Under the pieces are notes generated by a model that saw only the letters and a list, made by a program, of their open reading frames with translations, searched no databases and was not told where the DNA came from. The translations under genes were made by a program, and so were the position numbers. Positions 1 through 7,425 of a stretch of DNA of 64,000 nt are shown piece after piece. Source of the stretch: a virus. The DNA is taken from the IMG/VR virus record IMGVR_UViG_3300032236_001645, positions 1 through 64,000 of that record, one strand, 5' to 3'. Numbering within the stretch: position 1 is the stretch's first letter; each line of letters opens with the position of its first letter.

Positions 1-1503
1 AAAACCTTGTGATTGTTCCAACAATAAATCATATTGTAGTTGGTTTACTTTAATGTCATTTTCAATATCTTCAATTTCCTTTTTAATCTTCTCAATTTCA
101 TCTGTATGATCAACCTCATCTAATGCTCTATTACAAGTTGGACAAACCGTTCCCTCTTCTAATTGTTTTATTAATTTTTCCCTTTGTGTTTTTTCATATC
201 TCAAGGCAACATCTATACCTTGTATATCACCCATTTGTCCTTTTAATTCTTTATGTTGTTGTTCATTATAGAATTGTGAAGGTTCAACAACGTTAACTCC
301 ATCTGCATTTGTTTGACTGGTATTTCTTTGAACTGTTAAGTCATCAATCTCTCTTTGTAATAAAGTTGGATTAGTATTAATAAGTTCCTTATCAACATCA
401 TTATTTCTTTTTAAGAATACCTCATCTCTCTTTTTCTCTAATTTTGTTAAATCTTTTTTAAACTTTTCTAATTGAATGGTAAGTTTTTCAATTTCACTTT
501 CTGAATTAGTTATACTTTCTTTATATGCCTCGTTATCAGATTCTAAACTTACTTTGTTAAATGTATTGGAGACTAATTTTTTACTCCAGTCATTAAACAT
601 CTCTTTAGCAATTTCTTCTTTTGCTTTAAGACTTTCTAATCCCATGAACTTAGTTAATATCTGTCCACGTGCTGTTGGTTTGGATTCAATTAACTCTTCT
701 AAGTTATAACCTGTTGTTAAAATTGTTGATAAAAAATCTTCTTGTGTACCAATTGCTGAAGATATAAATGCTTCAGTTTCTCTTCTTTGTTCACCAGATA
801 AATTTACAATAGTTCCATCTTCACTCTTTTTATAGAATTCTAATTCATTCTTAACTGTATAATCACCTGACTTACCCATCTTACGAGAAGTCTTTCTTTC
901 AATTACATAATCGTCCCCATCAATTGTTATTTCACCACGAACACTTACTTCATTCTTATCAGTAAACCTGTTAAAGATTTCCCCGTTAGTTTTTGTTTTC
1001 GTTGTTGCATTAAAAAATAAGAACATAAGTAAATCAACTGAAGATGTCGATTTACCTCCAAAGTTTTTAGGTGTGGATTCAATTACCGTAATGCCGTCCA
1101 AATTTGTAAAATCAATAACATTATTATCACCAAATGATAAAAAGTTTGAGAATTCAACTTTCTTGATGTACCATTTGTTATATCTGACTTTATTTTCATT
1201 TAACTTATCTATCTGTGTGTTGACTTTATTATCTAATCTTTCCATCAACTCCTCTTTGATAACTATATTGTTATCTCTTAGAAAATCTTTCATCAGTTTC
1301 TTTTGATACTGATGATCTAAAATATTATCAGACGCTTCTAACGATTCTAAACGTGTTTGATTAACATTACTTAATGTCTTTGTAATTACTTGAACAGTCT
1401 TTGCATTATATTTTTTCTCAAAATAAGATTTCACCCTTCTGATTTTCTCAGGGGTGAAATTCTCGGGAACATCTTCCCATGTTACTTTTATAAATGGGTT
1501 CAT
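1..1503 (-). CDS. sbcC: Recombination nuclease ATPase subunit, SbcC/T4 gp46-like (3' part beyond window)
   Basis: About 500 N-terminal codons are present; the gene runs off the left edge. It is the SMC-like ATPase expected to work with the SbcD/gp47 subunit at 4685-5488 in end resection and recombination. Seen in the translation: the ABC-type N-terminal strand KKVEFSNFLSFG near residue 114, a P-loop ending FGGKST near 148-153, long charged coiled coil from about residue 240, and a zinc hook VCPTC around + strand 135-150. Two oddities: about 110 residues precede the usual first strand, and the P-loop lacks its first Gly (Pro at that place). The ATG at 1503 overlaps the TAA of the preceding gene (TAATG). 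A five-gene cassette separates it from its partner subunit. Confidence 0.88.
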   Translation of the reverse strand, partial: MNPFIKVTWEDVPENFTPEKIRRVKSYFEKKYNAKTVQVITKTLSNVNQTRLESLEASDNILDHQYQKKLMKDFLRDNNIVIKEELMERLDNKVNTQIDKLNENKVRYNKWYIKKVEFSNFLSFGDNNVIDFTNLDGITVIESTPKNFGGKSTSSVDLLMFLFFNATTKTKTNGEIFNRFTDKNEVSVRGEITIDGDDYVIERKTSRKMGKSGDYTVKNELEFYKKSEDGTIVNLSGEQRRETEAFISSAIGTQEDFLSTILTTGYNLEELIESKPTARGQILTKFMGLESLKAKEEIAKEMFNDWSKKLVSNTFNKVSLESDNEAYKESITNSESEIEKLTIQLEKFKKDLTKLEKKRDEVFLKRNNDVDKELINTNPTLLQREIDDLTVQRNTSQTNADGVNVVEPSQFYNEQQHKELKGQMGDIQGIDVALRYEKTQREKLIKQLEEGTVCPTCNRALDEVDHTDEIEKIKKEIEDIENDIKVNQLQYDLLLEQSQGF

Positions 1504-1805
1504 TATTTTCTATTTTCTTCAAACCATTCAATTATACTGTTTGTACCCCACACGATACCAGCGGAAAACATACCATCCATAAATAAACAAACGTACCATG
1601 GAATATTAAAATAATGATTAGTTAAACCACCTAACACAACTGATAGAAAAAATCCTACCCAAGTTGCGGTACATAATGTACAACTTATTAAATTCCCAAA
1701 AAACTTAGAATGTTTTTTTATCCATGTTCTTAGGTTTTCAAAAATGGAACCCCATACCAATATTGATGTCATCCCATAAGAAATCATCCAAAACATTAAA
1801 ATCAT
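1503..1805 (-). CDS. Small membrane protein with a CxxC motif
   Basis: 100 residues with three likely membrane segments: an N-terminal one (residues about 3-22), a central one (about 46-62) and a C-terminal one (about 70-90). A conserved-looking CTLCTATWVG patch precedes the second segment. CxxC followed by Trp-x-Gly occurs in small DUF1360-type membrane proteins of bacteria and phages, but this assignment is only a resemblance. The ATG overlaps the methyltransferase stop (ATGA) and its own TAA overlaps the start of the gp46-like gene, so it is translationally coupled in the operon. A holin-like role is possible but nothing else supports it. Function unknown. Confidence 0.7.
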   Translation of the reverse strand: MILMFWMISYGMTSILVWGSIFENLRTWIKKHSKFFGNLISCTLCTATWVGFFLSVVLGGLTNHYFNIPWYVCLFMDGMFSAGIVWGTNSIIEWFEENRK

Positions 1806-2764
1806 AAATTATTATTTTCTTCTTTATTATTATTTTTTTCTTGTTCAGCTATTTTTTTTAACTCAATATTTTTTAATCTTGTTTCATTTCTACTATCTAA
1901 CATTTGTTGTTGAGTAACAATATACTGATTCTTTGGATTTGGATTCTCTTCAGTATATGGTGAAACATTTTCAATTCTTTTTTTGGACAATTCAACATAT
2001 TCTTCATTTATGTCAATTCCAATATAATTTCTATTATTAACCTTAGACATTTTTAATGTTGTTCCACTTCCACACATTGGATCAAGTACAATATCTCCTT
2101 CATTCGTCCAACTCAAAATATGATCTTCAGCTAAACTCTCAGGGAAGATTGCCGGATGTTGATGTGCAAATTCATCTTTAGATGAAAATCCCGAACCTGT
2201 ATTGATATACCAAACATTATATCTTGTTCCAAATTCACCTATTTTAAATTTATCAACCTTTACTAATTCACCTTCTTTAGTTCTTTTAGATGGATCACCA
2301 AAATTTGTATAACCCGCCCAACGATTAGGTTTATCTTTAATAAGATTTATTGTTTTAGGTTTTCCTTTAGAAAACACAAACATATATTCAAATACTTGTG
2401 AATATCTTCCTGACTCAGGAAATGGTGGTCCGTTCTTATGATAAATCATTGTATCATAAAGTGTAAAACCAATGTCCATGAATTTTAACGCTTGTCTAAA
2501 TGATGAACCAGTTTCACCACCTTTCTTAACCTGATCATTAACAACCCATACTACAACACCACCAACTTTAGTTACACGAAATAATTCTGTCGCCATCTCA
2601 ACAAATGGAAAACTAAATCCACCTTCATAAGAAACACCATCTTTAATCTTGTCATTATACGTCCTTAGATTATCATAAGGTGGTGATGTAACTGTTAAAT
2701 CAATTGTTTTGTCTTCAATTGTTTTTAATACGTCAATTGAATTTCCTAAATGTATACTATTCAT
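1802..2764 (-). CDS. DNA methyltransferase, beta-class (N4-cytosine or N6-adenine)
   Basis: 320 residues with the two hallmark motifs of the N6/N4 amino-methyltransferase family in beta-class order: the catalytic TSPPY at residues 26-30 and the S-adenosylmethionine-binding DPMCGSGTT at 228-236. The SPPY form is commoner in N4-cytosine enzymes, though N6-adenine enzymes also use it. The region between (about 90-220) would hold the target-recognition part. The Glu/Lys/Asn-rich C-terminal tail (about 285-320) is low complexity. The ATG lies 8 nt inside the 3' end of the putative nuclease gene at 2757-3449, so the two are probably co-translated. This suggests a modification enzyme paired with a nuclease, or protection against host restriction. 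Confidence 0.9.
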   Translation of the reverse strand: MNSIHLGNSIDVLKTIEDKTIDLTVTSPPYDNLRTYNDKIKDGVSYEGGFSFPFVEMATELFRVTKVGGVVVWVVNDQVKKGGETGSSFRQALKFMDIGFTLYDTMIYHKNGPPFPESGRYSQVFEYMFVFSKGKPKTINLIKDKPNRWAGYTNFGDPSKRTKEGELVKVDKFKIGEFGTRYNVWYINTGSGFSSKDEFAHQHPAIFPESLAEDHILSWTNEGDIVLDPMCGSGTTLKMSKVNNRNYIGIDINEEYVELSKKRIENVSPYTEENPNPKNQYIVTQQQMLDSRNETRLKNIELKKIAEQEKNNNKEENNNL

Positions 2765-3449
2765 AAATTATTTCTTCATATTTAAAACTTCCTCCGTAGT
2801 TAATATCTCCACAAATTAAATTTTCATTATCGTTTAATCTTAAAGAAGATCTACTATTATTGTCTTTTGGAGTTCCTCTCCATGCGTCAGGTGAAAATGA
2901 TTTCATTGCAACCATCATACCTTTCAAATAATTTTTTCCAATTTCTATTGGAGTTTCTCTATCAACATTTAATGCTATGAATATATAGTTATCTACTTTA
3001 TTTGGTGAATGAGTACTACCCATAAATTGATCTTTACTTTGAGTTACTTTTATTTCAATTGCTATAATTTCACCATCAATTTCAAAAACAACATCAAATG
3101 CTAAATTTTGAAAATCGTAATCTTTAATTTCTTTATAAGATAAAATTCTAATCTTAGCCTCTTTATAATTTTCTAAAAATTTATTTGCGTCATATGAAAA
3201 ATAAGATTTAACTCCTTCATATGATAATCTTACAGTAGATACAACTGTTTGTTGTGAACTAGCATCTTCAATAGTCTTTACCCATTCATTAATTGATATT
3301 TTTTCTCTTTCTGCTCTTGGGAAAATAGTTAATGGTATTTCACGATTGACTGACTTAGCCATGTCATAAAATATCTTAGAGTTCTTTAAATGATATCTTA
3401 ATTTATCAAATAAATTATCAAATTCTAATATGTCAATCTCGTTAACCAT
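2757..3449 (-). CDS. Putative PD-(D/E)XK nuclease, restriction-endonuclease candidate
   Basis: 230 residues, not recognised as a named family. Residues 116-136 read as a PD-(D/E)XK active-site hairpin: Asp119 in a strand, then 12 residues, then Glu132-Ile-Lys134 in a second hydrophobic strand. A Lys/Gln-rich stretch and a predicted strand (DNYIFIAL) follow, as in many type II restriction enzymes. The gene overlaps the start of the methyltransferase by 8 nt, the usual layout of restriction-modification pairs. It has its own promoter-like box 5 nt before the ATG (3455-3464), behind a 28-nt repeat at 3479-3506. Other options are a Cas4/RecB-like phage nuclease or a degraded enzyme. The fold call is an inference from motif spacing. 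Confidence 0.62.
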   Translation of the reverse strand: MVNEIDILEFDNLFDKLRYHLKNSKIFYDMAKSVNREIPLTIFPRAEREKISINEWVKTIEDASSQQTVVSTVRLSYEGVKSYFSYDANKFLENYKEAKIRILSYKEIKDYDFQNLAFDVVFEIDGEIIAIEIKVTQSKDQFMGSTHSPNKVDNYIFIALNVDRETPIEIGKNYLKGMMVAMKSFSPDAWRGTPKDNNSRSSLRLNDNENLICGDINYGGSFKYEEIIYE

Positions 3450-3454
3450 TAAAA

Positions 3455-3464
3455 TAAAATATAC
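3455..3464 (-). promoter_or_regulatory. T-rich promoter-like box before the first nuclease gene
   Basis: The coding strand reads GTATATTTTA, ending 5 nt before the ATG at 3449. The same ten bases occur before the SSB gene (42083-42092), and a one-base variant occurs before the second nuclease gene (4130-4139). It resembles the Bacteroidetes -7 element TAnnTTTG. A start of transcription about 6 nt downstream would give a leaderless mRNA. Confidence 0.4.
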
Positions 3465-3478
3465 CTAAAAGAAACTGT

Positions 3479-3506
3479 AAAAAGAAATATGTTGCCGGAA
3501 ATTATT
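3479..3506 (-). repeat. 28-nt direct repeat, copy 1 (upstream of nuclease gene)
   Basis: Exactly identical to 4154-4181 over 28 nt; the core on the coding strand is TTTCCGGCAACATATTTC. It begins at the stop codon of the preceding gene and lies 27 nt before a T-rich promoter-like box, the same distance as in copy 2. The sequence between repeat and box is not conserved, so the repeat looks like an operator or activator site and not just a recent duplication of the whole leader. Confidence 0.75.
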
Positions 3507-4125
3507 AGGATTTAGAATCTTTTTTTGTCTTTAAAAACTTATACAATTTTTTAGAAATAAAAGATGAGAACTTTTCAATATCATCTCTAATAAAAGTAAC
3601 TTTTACATTAGGAGAATTACTATCAATACAACTAAAACTAAAGTCGGCAGTTCTAACATATTTTGATGGTTGATCACCATTAGGTAAATGTTTATTAAGT
3701 AACTTTTCAAAACGAGAACTTAATTCAGAATATGAAATACTAATTATGTAAAGTAATTGTCCATCAACAAACCCCGCACTATGAATGATTGGATTATCTT
3801 TAACGTATTTGTTATGTCTTACATATGTCAAATCAGAATAATTACCAGTACAATTAAGGGTTTTATTATTTGATGAATCTACGTTTTTAGGTTTTACTTC
3901 ATCTGAAGAACCTTCAGAATCGTATCCTCTTTTTTTGGAACTAATATTCAAACCTAACACATTACAAGTTATGTATTCTCTTAATGTTGATGAATTTTTA
4001 TCTGTTAGATATGAAACTAATAAATCCCAATAGTTATCACTTTCATTTAATGGAAATGATTCTCTATTAAGAGTACCTTTTGAATATTCGGTGATTAAAT
4101 TAATATGTTCCTTAGTTAAATTCAA
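3505..4125 (-). CDS. Putative nuclease-like protein of unknown family, TTG start
   Basis: 206 residues with no internal methionine. The frame is open from a TAA just upstream, and the only usable start is TTG at 4123-4125. A promoter-like box ends 4 nt before this TTG, which supports it. The stretch GYD(69)SEGSSDE(76)VK(78) has Asp-x6-Glu-x-Lys spacing seen in some PD-(D/E)XK enzymes, with Lys and Pro following as in several type II restriction endonucleases. The protein is hydrophilic with Ser/Asn-rich segments. The stop lies within the 28-nt repeat that precedes the next nuclease gene. The position between gp47 and the nuclease/methyltransferase pair suggests a shared cassette. It could equally be a specificity or accessory factor; the nuclease call is tentative. 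Confidence 0.5.
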   Translation of the reverse strand: MNLTKEHINLITEYSKGTLNRESFPLNESDNYWDLLVSYLTDKNSSTLREYITCNVLGLNISSKKRGYDSEGSSDEVKPKNVDSSNNKTLNCTGNYSDLTYVRHNKYVKDNPIIHSAGFVDGQLLYIISISYSELSSRFEKLLNKHLPNGDQPSKYVRTADFSFSCIDSNSPNVKVTFIRDDIEKFSSFISKKLYKFLKTKKDSKS

Positions 4126-4129
4126 TAAT

Positions 4130-4139
4130 TAAAATATAA
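4130..4139 (-). promoter_or_regulatory. T-rich promoter-like box before the TTG-start gene
   Basis: The coding strand reads TTATATTTTA, ending 4 nt before the TTG start at 4125. It sits 27 nt downstream of the CCGGCAAC core of repeat copy 2, the same spacing as at copy 1. Confidence 0.4.
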
Positions 4140-4153
4140 CTAAGGGATATGAC

Positions 4154-4181
4154 AAAAAGAAATATGTTGCCGGAAATTATT
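4154..4181 (-). repeat. 28-nt direct repeat, copy 2
   Basis: Identical to 3479-3506. It overlaps the TAA stop (4177-4179) of the repeat-rich gene and heads the leader of the TTG-start gene. A looser third relative containing TCCGGCAAC and a T-rich box 29 nt later is found at 7389-7438, where it overlaps the end of the resolvase gene. Confidence 0.75.
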
Positions 4182-4716
4182 CGTCGTATAGTGAACCCAT
4201 ATCACTATTTTTCATAAGTCTTCCCTTACCTAATTTATCTAATGATGTTGTAATTTTATTCAAATCATTAGATAGTCTTTCGTTTTCTTTTGTTAGTCTT
4301 TCAATTTCATCATTATTCACAACTTCTTTAACAACCTCAACTATTCTTTCTACAGGTACTTCTTTAATAACTTCCTTTGTAATAGTTTTATTTTTACCCT
4401 TTTTTTCAACTATTACTTCTTTAATAACTTCCACCGGCACTTCCACTTTAACCTCCTTAATAATTTCCCTAATCACTTCTACAGGTACTTCTACAATACG
4501 TTCCACAACCTTTTCCACCATAACTTCTTTAATGATTTCTTTAGGGACTTCAACATATTCAATAATTTTATTACCTGTTGGAGTTTCACCATATTTTAAA
4601 ATTGTAAAACCTCTATTGAAAGTTTCTTGTGCCTTTTTTTCAATATTTGTGATATTATTCATTTCACAAAATTGTGTGAATTCATTATCCAAGGTTAACG
4701 TGTACTTCTTGTTCAT
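4177..4716 (-). CDS. Repeat-rich protein with Val-Glu/Pro-Val-Glu periodicity
   Basis: 179 residues from the ATG at 4716 (a TTG two codons upstream gives 181). Residues 1-55 look globular. Residues about 56-145 are a quasi-repeat built from units such as EVPVEVIKEV, with alternating hydrophobic and charged residues and almost no other amino acids. Residues about 150-170 form a short coiled coil, followed by an acidic end. Similar Val/Glu/Pro/Lys repeats occur in extended or fibrous segments of surface and cytoskeletal-like proteins; the function here is unknown. The gene overlaps the 3' end of the gp47-like gene by 32 nt, so it is in the same operon. Confidence 0.7.
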   Translation of the reverse strand: MNKKYTLTLDNEFTQFCEMNNITNIEKKAQETFNRGFTILKYGETPTGNKIIEYVEVPKEIIKEVMVEKVVERIVEVPVEVIREIIKEVKVEVPVEVIKEVIVEKKGKNKTITKEVIKEVPVERIVEVVKEVVNNDEIERLTKENERLSNDLNKITTSLDKLGKGRLMKNSDMGSLYDE

Positions 4717-5488
4717 TTTCAATGTCTTTAATGTCGTTTATTGAGAAATGAAGGAATGGTTGTTCATTTGGTAAATCATGAAATTCATAATTATCAGTTT
4801 CAACATCATATATTCCATAACCATGATGTTTAACCGTCTCACCAAAATTCTGTTGAATCATACTACCTACCATTATTGCATGTCCTCCATTAGGTAATGT
4901 GAATTGTTGTCTCTTATGTATATCGCCACATAGTAATAAATCTAAATCTACGAAATTAAGTTGATCATAAGCATCTTCAAACTCATAACCCAAGTCTGTT
5001 GATAACCCCATTATGGGTCCGTGAAATAATCCAACTGTTAATTTGGTTTCATCTTTAGTAAATTCAGGACGAGCATTATGTTGATATAAGGAATAAACAA
5101 TCCATTGGATATTGTCATCCATATATTCACCACTATCTTTATAATATTGAATATTACTATTGTCTAATAAATCTACAACTGGACTAATACTATCTAATCG
5201 TTGTGTATTGTTCTCTAAGAAATCATGATTGCCGGGTATAATAACAACCTGTCCAAGTTCAGTTAATGATTTAATGAACCAACTTGTTAACATTAATTGT
5301 TCGTTAGAAATATTAATTTTTTGATGTGCAATATCACCCGCAATTACTATTCTAGTTTCATCATAATTAGTATCTCCCAATTCAACAGTTAAATCTATTA
5401 ATAACTTTTCAAATTGTGTTTTATACAAATCGTGCATTTGAATTGTACGGATATGTAAATCTGCAATGTGTACTATTTTTTTGACCAT
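4685..5488 (-). CDS. sbcD: Recombination nuclease subunit, SbcD/T4 gp47-like metallophosphoesterase
   Basis: 267 residues with the ordered calcineurin-like phosphoesterase motifs: HIADLH near residue 7, GDIAH near 51, PGNHD near 86, a GLFHG motif near 153, and CGDIHKRQ near 188. These residues bind the two metal ions of Mre11/SbcD/gp47 nucleases, which process DNA ends together with the gp46/SbcC ATPase. It is shorter than T4 gp47 (339 residues), mainly at the C-terminus where the partner-binding part lies. The ATG is inside the 3' end of the RecB-like nuclease gene (16-nt overlap). Its ATPase partner is 3.2 kb further on instead of adjacent. Confidence 0.93.
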   Translation of the reverse strand: MVKKIVHIADLHIRTIQMHDLYKTQFEKLLIDLTVELGDTNYDETRIVIAGDIAHQKINISNEQLMLTSWFIKSLTELGQVVIIPGNHDFLENNTQRLDSISPVVDLLDNSNIQYYKDSGEYMDDNIQWIVYSLYQHNARPEFTKDETKLTVGLFHGPIMGLSTDLGYEFEDAYDQLNFVDLDLLLCGDIHKRQQFTLPNGGHAIMVGSMIQQNFGETVKHHGYGIYDVETDNYEFHDLPNEQPFLHFSINDIKDIENEQEVHVNLG

Positions 5489-6342
5489 CTTGAAATATAT
5501 TTTGATAAATCCATGTTAAGGATTGCATTATTAATTTGATGTGGAACTTTGTATTCCATAAATGTTCCGTCTTCTTTCAATAAAACAATAACATTACCCA
5601 ATAATTTTGTATCACTGTATTTTGTTCCTTCTAACATTTTACGCAACAATCTTCCATATAATGGCAACTGTAAATAATAATGTCCTAACGCATTGTCATG
5701 GTAATTGTTAAATGGTGGATATAACTTACCAGTGTAATGATGTACTTCAAAGTTTTTTGGTTGATTTGTTTTCCAATCTGTTATAACAAATCCAAAATTA
5801 TCTTTTTCTTTATTCATCATTAACCACACTTTATCAGGTTGTCCTGTGTATTGTTCTGTAGGATCACCTAATACAATTTCAGTATCTAACAAAACACCTC
5901 CTCGTTCCAACATTAAATCAAGAAATTCTTTTCCCGCTTTAATCATGTTGTCACTCTTACGTTGTTGTTCTTCATTGATAGTGAATATGGGTTGTCTAAC
6001 TTCTTTATAGTTATCAAATCTTCCTATCAATTCACTTTCTAATTCAAAGTGAACACGACTACCCATGTTTGTAGATAAGTCACCAGCTTTCTTCCATTCA
6101 GCAAGTAATTGTGCTTGTCCTTCAGGATCACCATTAGACATCTTAAGTGCCATACCTTCGGCATCAAATGGTTTATGAAATTTCTTAACGATTTTAGATA
6201 CAGATGGAAAATTCTTTTTTATTTCACCATCAACATCTTTCATATAATAGATATGTTCTTCTTCTATGAATGTTAATTCTAATTCTTTTCTTCTTTTTTC
6301 TAATAAGTCATTTATCTCTAACGAGATATCTTTTAAATTCAT
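5473..6342 (-). CDS. RecB/Cas4-family PD-(D/E)XK exonuclease
   Basis: 289 residues with the RecB-type nuclease signature. GSRVHFELE has His98, Asp170 lies in TGQPDKVW, and the catalytic Asp189-Trp-Lys191 is in the strand VITDWKTN, followed by a Gln/Tyr-rich helix (HYYLQLPLYGRLL) matching the QxxxY motif. Family members degrade or trim DNA ends in recombination and repair. No cysteine cluster of the Fe-S type is visible, so it is not a typical Cas4. The ATG is 2 nt from the primase stop, and the gp47-like gene starts inside its 3' end, so it belongs to a replication-recombination operon. Confidence 0.85.
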   Translation of the reverse strand: MNLKDISLEINDLLEKRRKELELTFIEEEHIYYMKDVDGEIKKNFPSVSKIVKKFHKPFDAEGMALKMSNGDPEGQAQLLAEWKKAGDLSTNMGSRVHFELESELIGRFDNYKEVRQPIFTINEEQQRKSDNMIKAGKEFLDLMLERGGVLLDTEIVLGDPTEQYTGQPDKVWLMMNKEKDNFGFVITDWKTNQPKNFEVHHYTGKLYPPFNNYHDNALGHYYLQLPLYGRLLRKMLEGTKYSDTKLLGNVIVLLKEDGTFMEYKVPHQINNAILNMDLSKYISRWSKK

Positions 6343-6343
6343 T

Positions 6344-7285
6344 TTAATCTAATTGTTTCATTTTATATTCACTTAAGTTCCCTTGTAAATCAGCAATATC
6401 TTTGTTTCCCTCCAGTTTAATACTCCAAACTTTTCCCATTAACTTACCACAATTCAACCTATGAAATAATCTTTCTTGATCCGTCCACGCATCCGAATCT
6501 AACACTATAATAATTTTTTTTGCATTGTTGTAAAGTTTATCAAACAAATATTCACTCATAAATTTTCCTAACATTGGAATAGCGTTAGGAATGAATATAC
6601 TATCAAATGCACCTTCAACTATGTAAATTGGTTCATCCCAATTAATTAATTTTTCATTAAAAATAATTGTCTCCTTTTGTGCTTCGGGATTCATATATTT
6701 TCTTTTAGTTTTCACCAAATATGAACGGGCAACAAAATAATTTAATCTATTATTTTCATCATACGATGGTATGATAATTCTATTTTCATATAAACCAGTG
6801 TAACAAAATCCAATACTATAAATTTGTAACATCAAATCTGTGATGTTTCTTTTTTTAATGTAATTGTATGCCTGTTTATATTGTGGTGTCATTTTAAGCC
6901 CCATACTTGCATCTTTAAATGCAATGAATTCTTTTGGTAATTTGACAGGTTTGTAAACTCTTTTATTACCATCTTCGTCTTCTTCGGGTTTTAATAAAAG
7001 ATATTTTTTAAGTTGTTTTGGGTTACCAAATTTTTTAATCAATTTATAAATTGAACCATGTGTATCGTGTGATTCGGCACACACCCAACATTTATAAACA
7101 CCGTATTTGTAATTGATTTCTAAATTACCTTTACCATCACCTTTATCCAATCCTTTAATTTCATGTGAGCAAACAGGGCAGTCGAATGATACTTGATGAC
7201 GATAATCATTATGATTTTTATATTCACCAAAAATATCTTCTAATATTTCAAATACTGCAGAATAATCAACTTCTTGGGTGCTCAT
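6344..7285 (-). CDS. DNA primase (zinc finger plus TOPRIM)
   Basis: 313 residues from the ATG at 7285. A longer frame reaches 7354, but its first 23 codons would be the terminator hairpin and its U tract, so the MSTQEVDY start is preferred. The zinc-binding domain has CPVC (Cys36, Cys39) and CWVC (Cys66, Cys69). The TOPRIM part has IYIVEGAFDS near residue 225 and IIIVLDSDAW near 267, carrying the metal-binding Glu and Asp. The size is close to T4 gp61 (342). It would make the RNA primers for lagging-strand synthesis with the DnaB-like helicase at 37285-38661, although the two genes are 30 kb apart here. Confidence 0.92.
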   Translation of the reverse strand: MSTQEVDYSAVFEILEDIFGEYKNHNDYRHQVSFDCPVCSHEIKGLDKGDGKGNLEINYKYGVYKCWVCAESHDTHGSIYKLIKKFGNPKQLKKYLLLKPEEDEDGNKRVYKPVKLPKEFIAFKDASMGLKMTPQYKQAYNYIKKRNITDLMLQIYSIGFCYTGLYENRIIIPSYDENNRLNYFVARSYLVKTKRKYMNPEAQKETIIFNEKLINWDEPIYIVEGAFDSIFIPNAIPMLGKFMSEYLFDKLYNNAKKIIIVLDSDAWTDQERLFHRLNCGKLMGKVWSIKLEGNKDIADLQGNLSEYKMKQLD

Positions 7286-7312
7286 GATTATAATATAATA
7301 AATAATTGTGAT

Positions 7313-7348
7313 AAAAAAAAATGGGAGCCAGACACCACCCTGACTCCC
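7313..7348 (-). terminator. Rho-independent terminator after the resolvase unit
   Basis: On the minus strand GGGAGTCAG, an eight-base loop and CTGGCTCCC form a nine-base stem with one mismatch or wobble at its centre, followed by ATTTTTTTTT. It lies between the resolvase stop (7426) and the primase ATG (7285), so the primase needs a new promoter or read-through. Confidence 0.85.
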
Positions 7349-7388
7349 TACCAACTAAACGAGGATTTTAACCCCCGTCCCGTCCTAT
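7313..7388 (-). ncRNA. Candidate small RNA between a late-type box and a terminator
   Basis: A late-type box (7389-7398) is followed after about 40 nt by the strong terminator above, with no open reading frame between. Transcription from the box would give a G-rich RNA of about 70 nt ending in the terminator. The 5' part holds a small stem formed by GGGG and CCTC around an A-rich loop. The alternative is that the box is a chance match and the segment is only the 3' leader of the resolvase mRNA. Confidence 0.3.
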
Positions 7389-7398
7389 TAATAAATAT
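7389..7398 (-). promoter_or_regulatory. Late-type box with no gene directly after it
   Basis: The coding strand reads ATATTTATTA. The next start codon (primase, 7285) is over 100 nt away and behind a terminator. Upstream is a TCCGGCAAC stretch similar to the repeats at 3479 and 4154. Confidence 0.4.
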
Positions 7399-7425
7399 AA
7401 CCTATTATATTTCTAAAGTAAAATA

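Noticed and set aside
476-1306. Plus-strand frames of about 77 codons in the first 1.5 kb
   Set aside because: They lie antisense to the clearly conserved gp46/SbcC frame and have no recognisable content.
7286-7354. A longer start for the primase, adding 23 residues
   Set aside because: The added residues are encoded by the terminator stem and its U tract and are hydrophobic; the zinc-finger primase normally starts near the shorter Met.
7313-7388. tRNA-like look of the minus strand (GTTAAAATCC like a T-arm, TAGTTGGTAG like a D-loop)
   Set aside because: The arms are in the wrong order, there is no acceptor stem, and the hairpin is a perfect terminator with a U tract.
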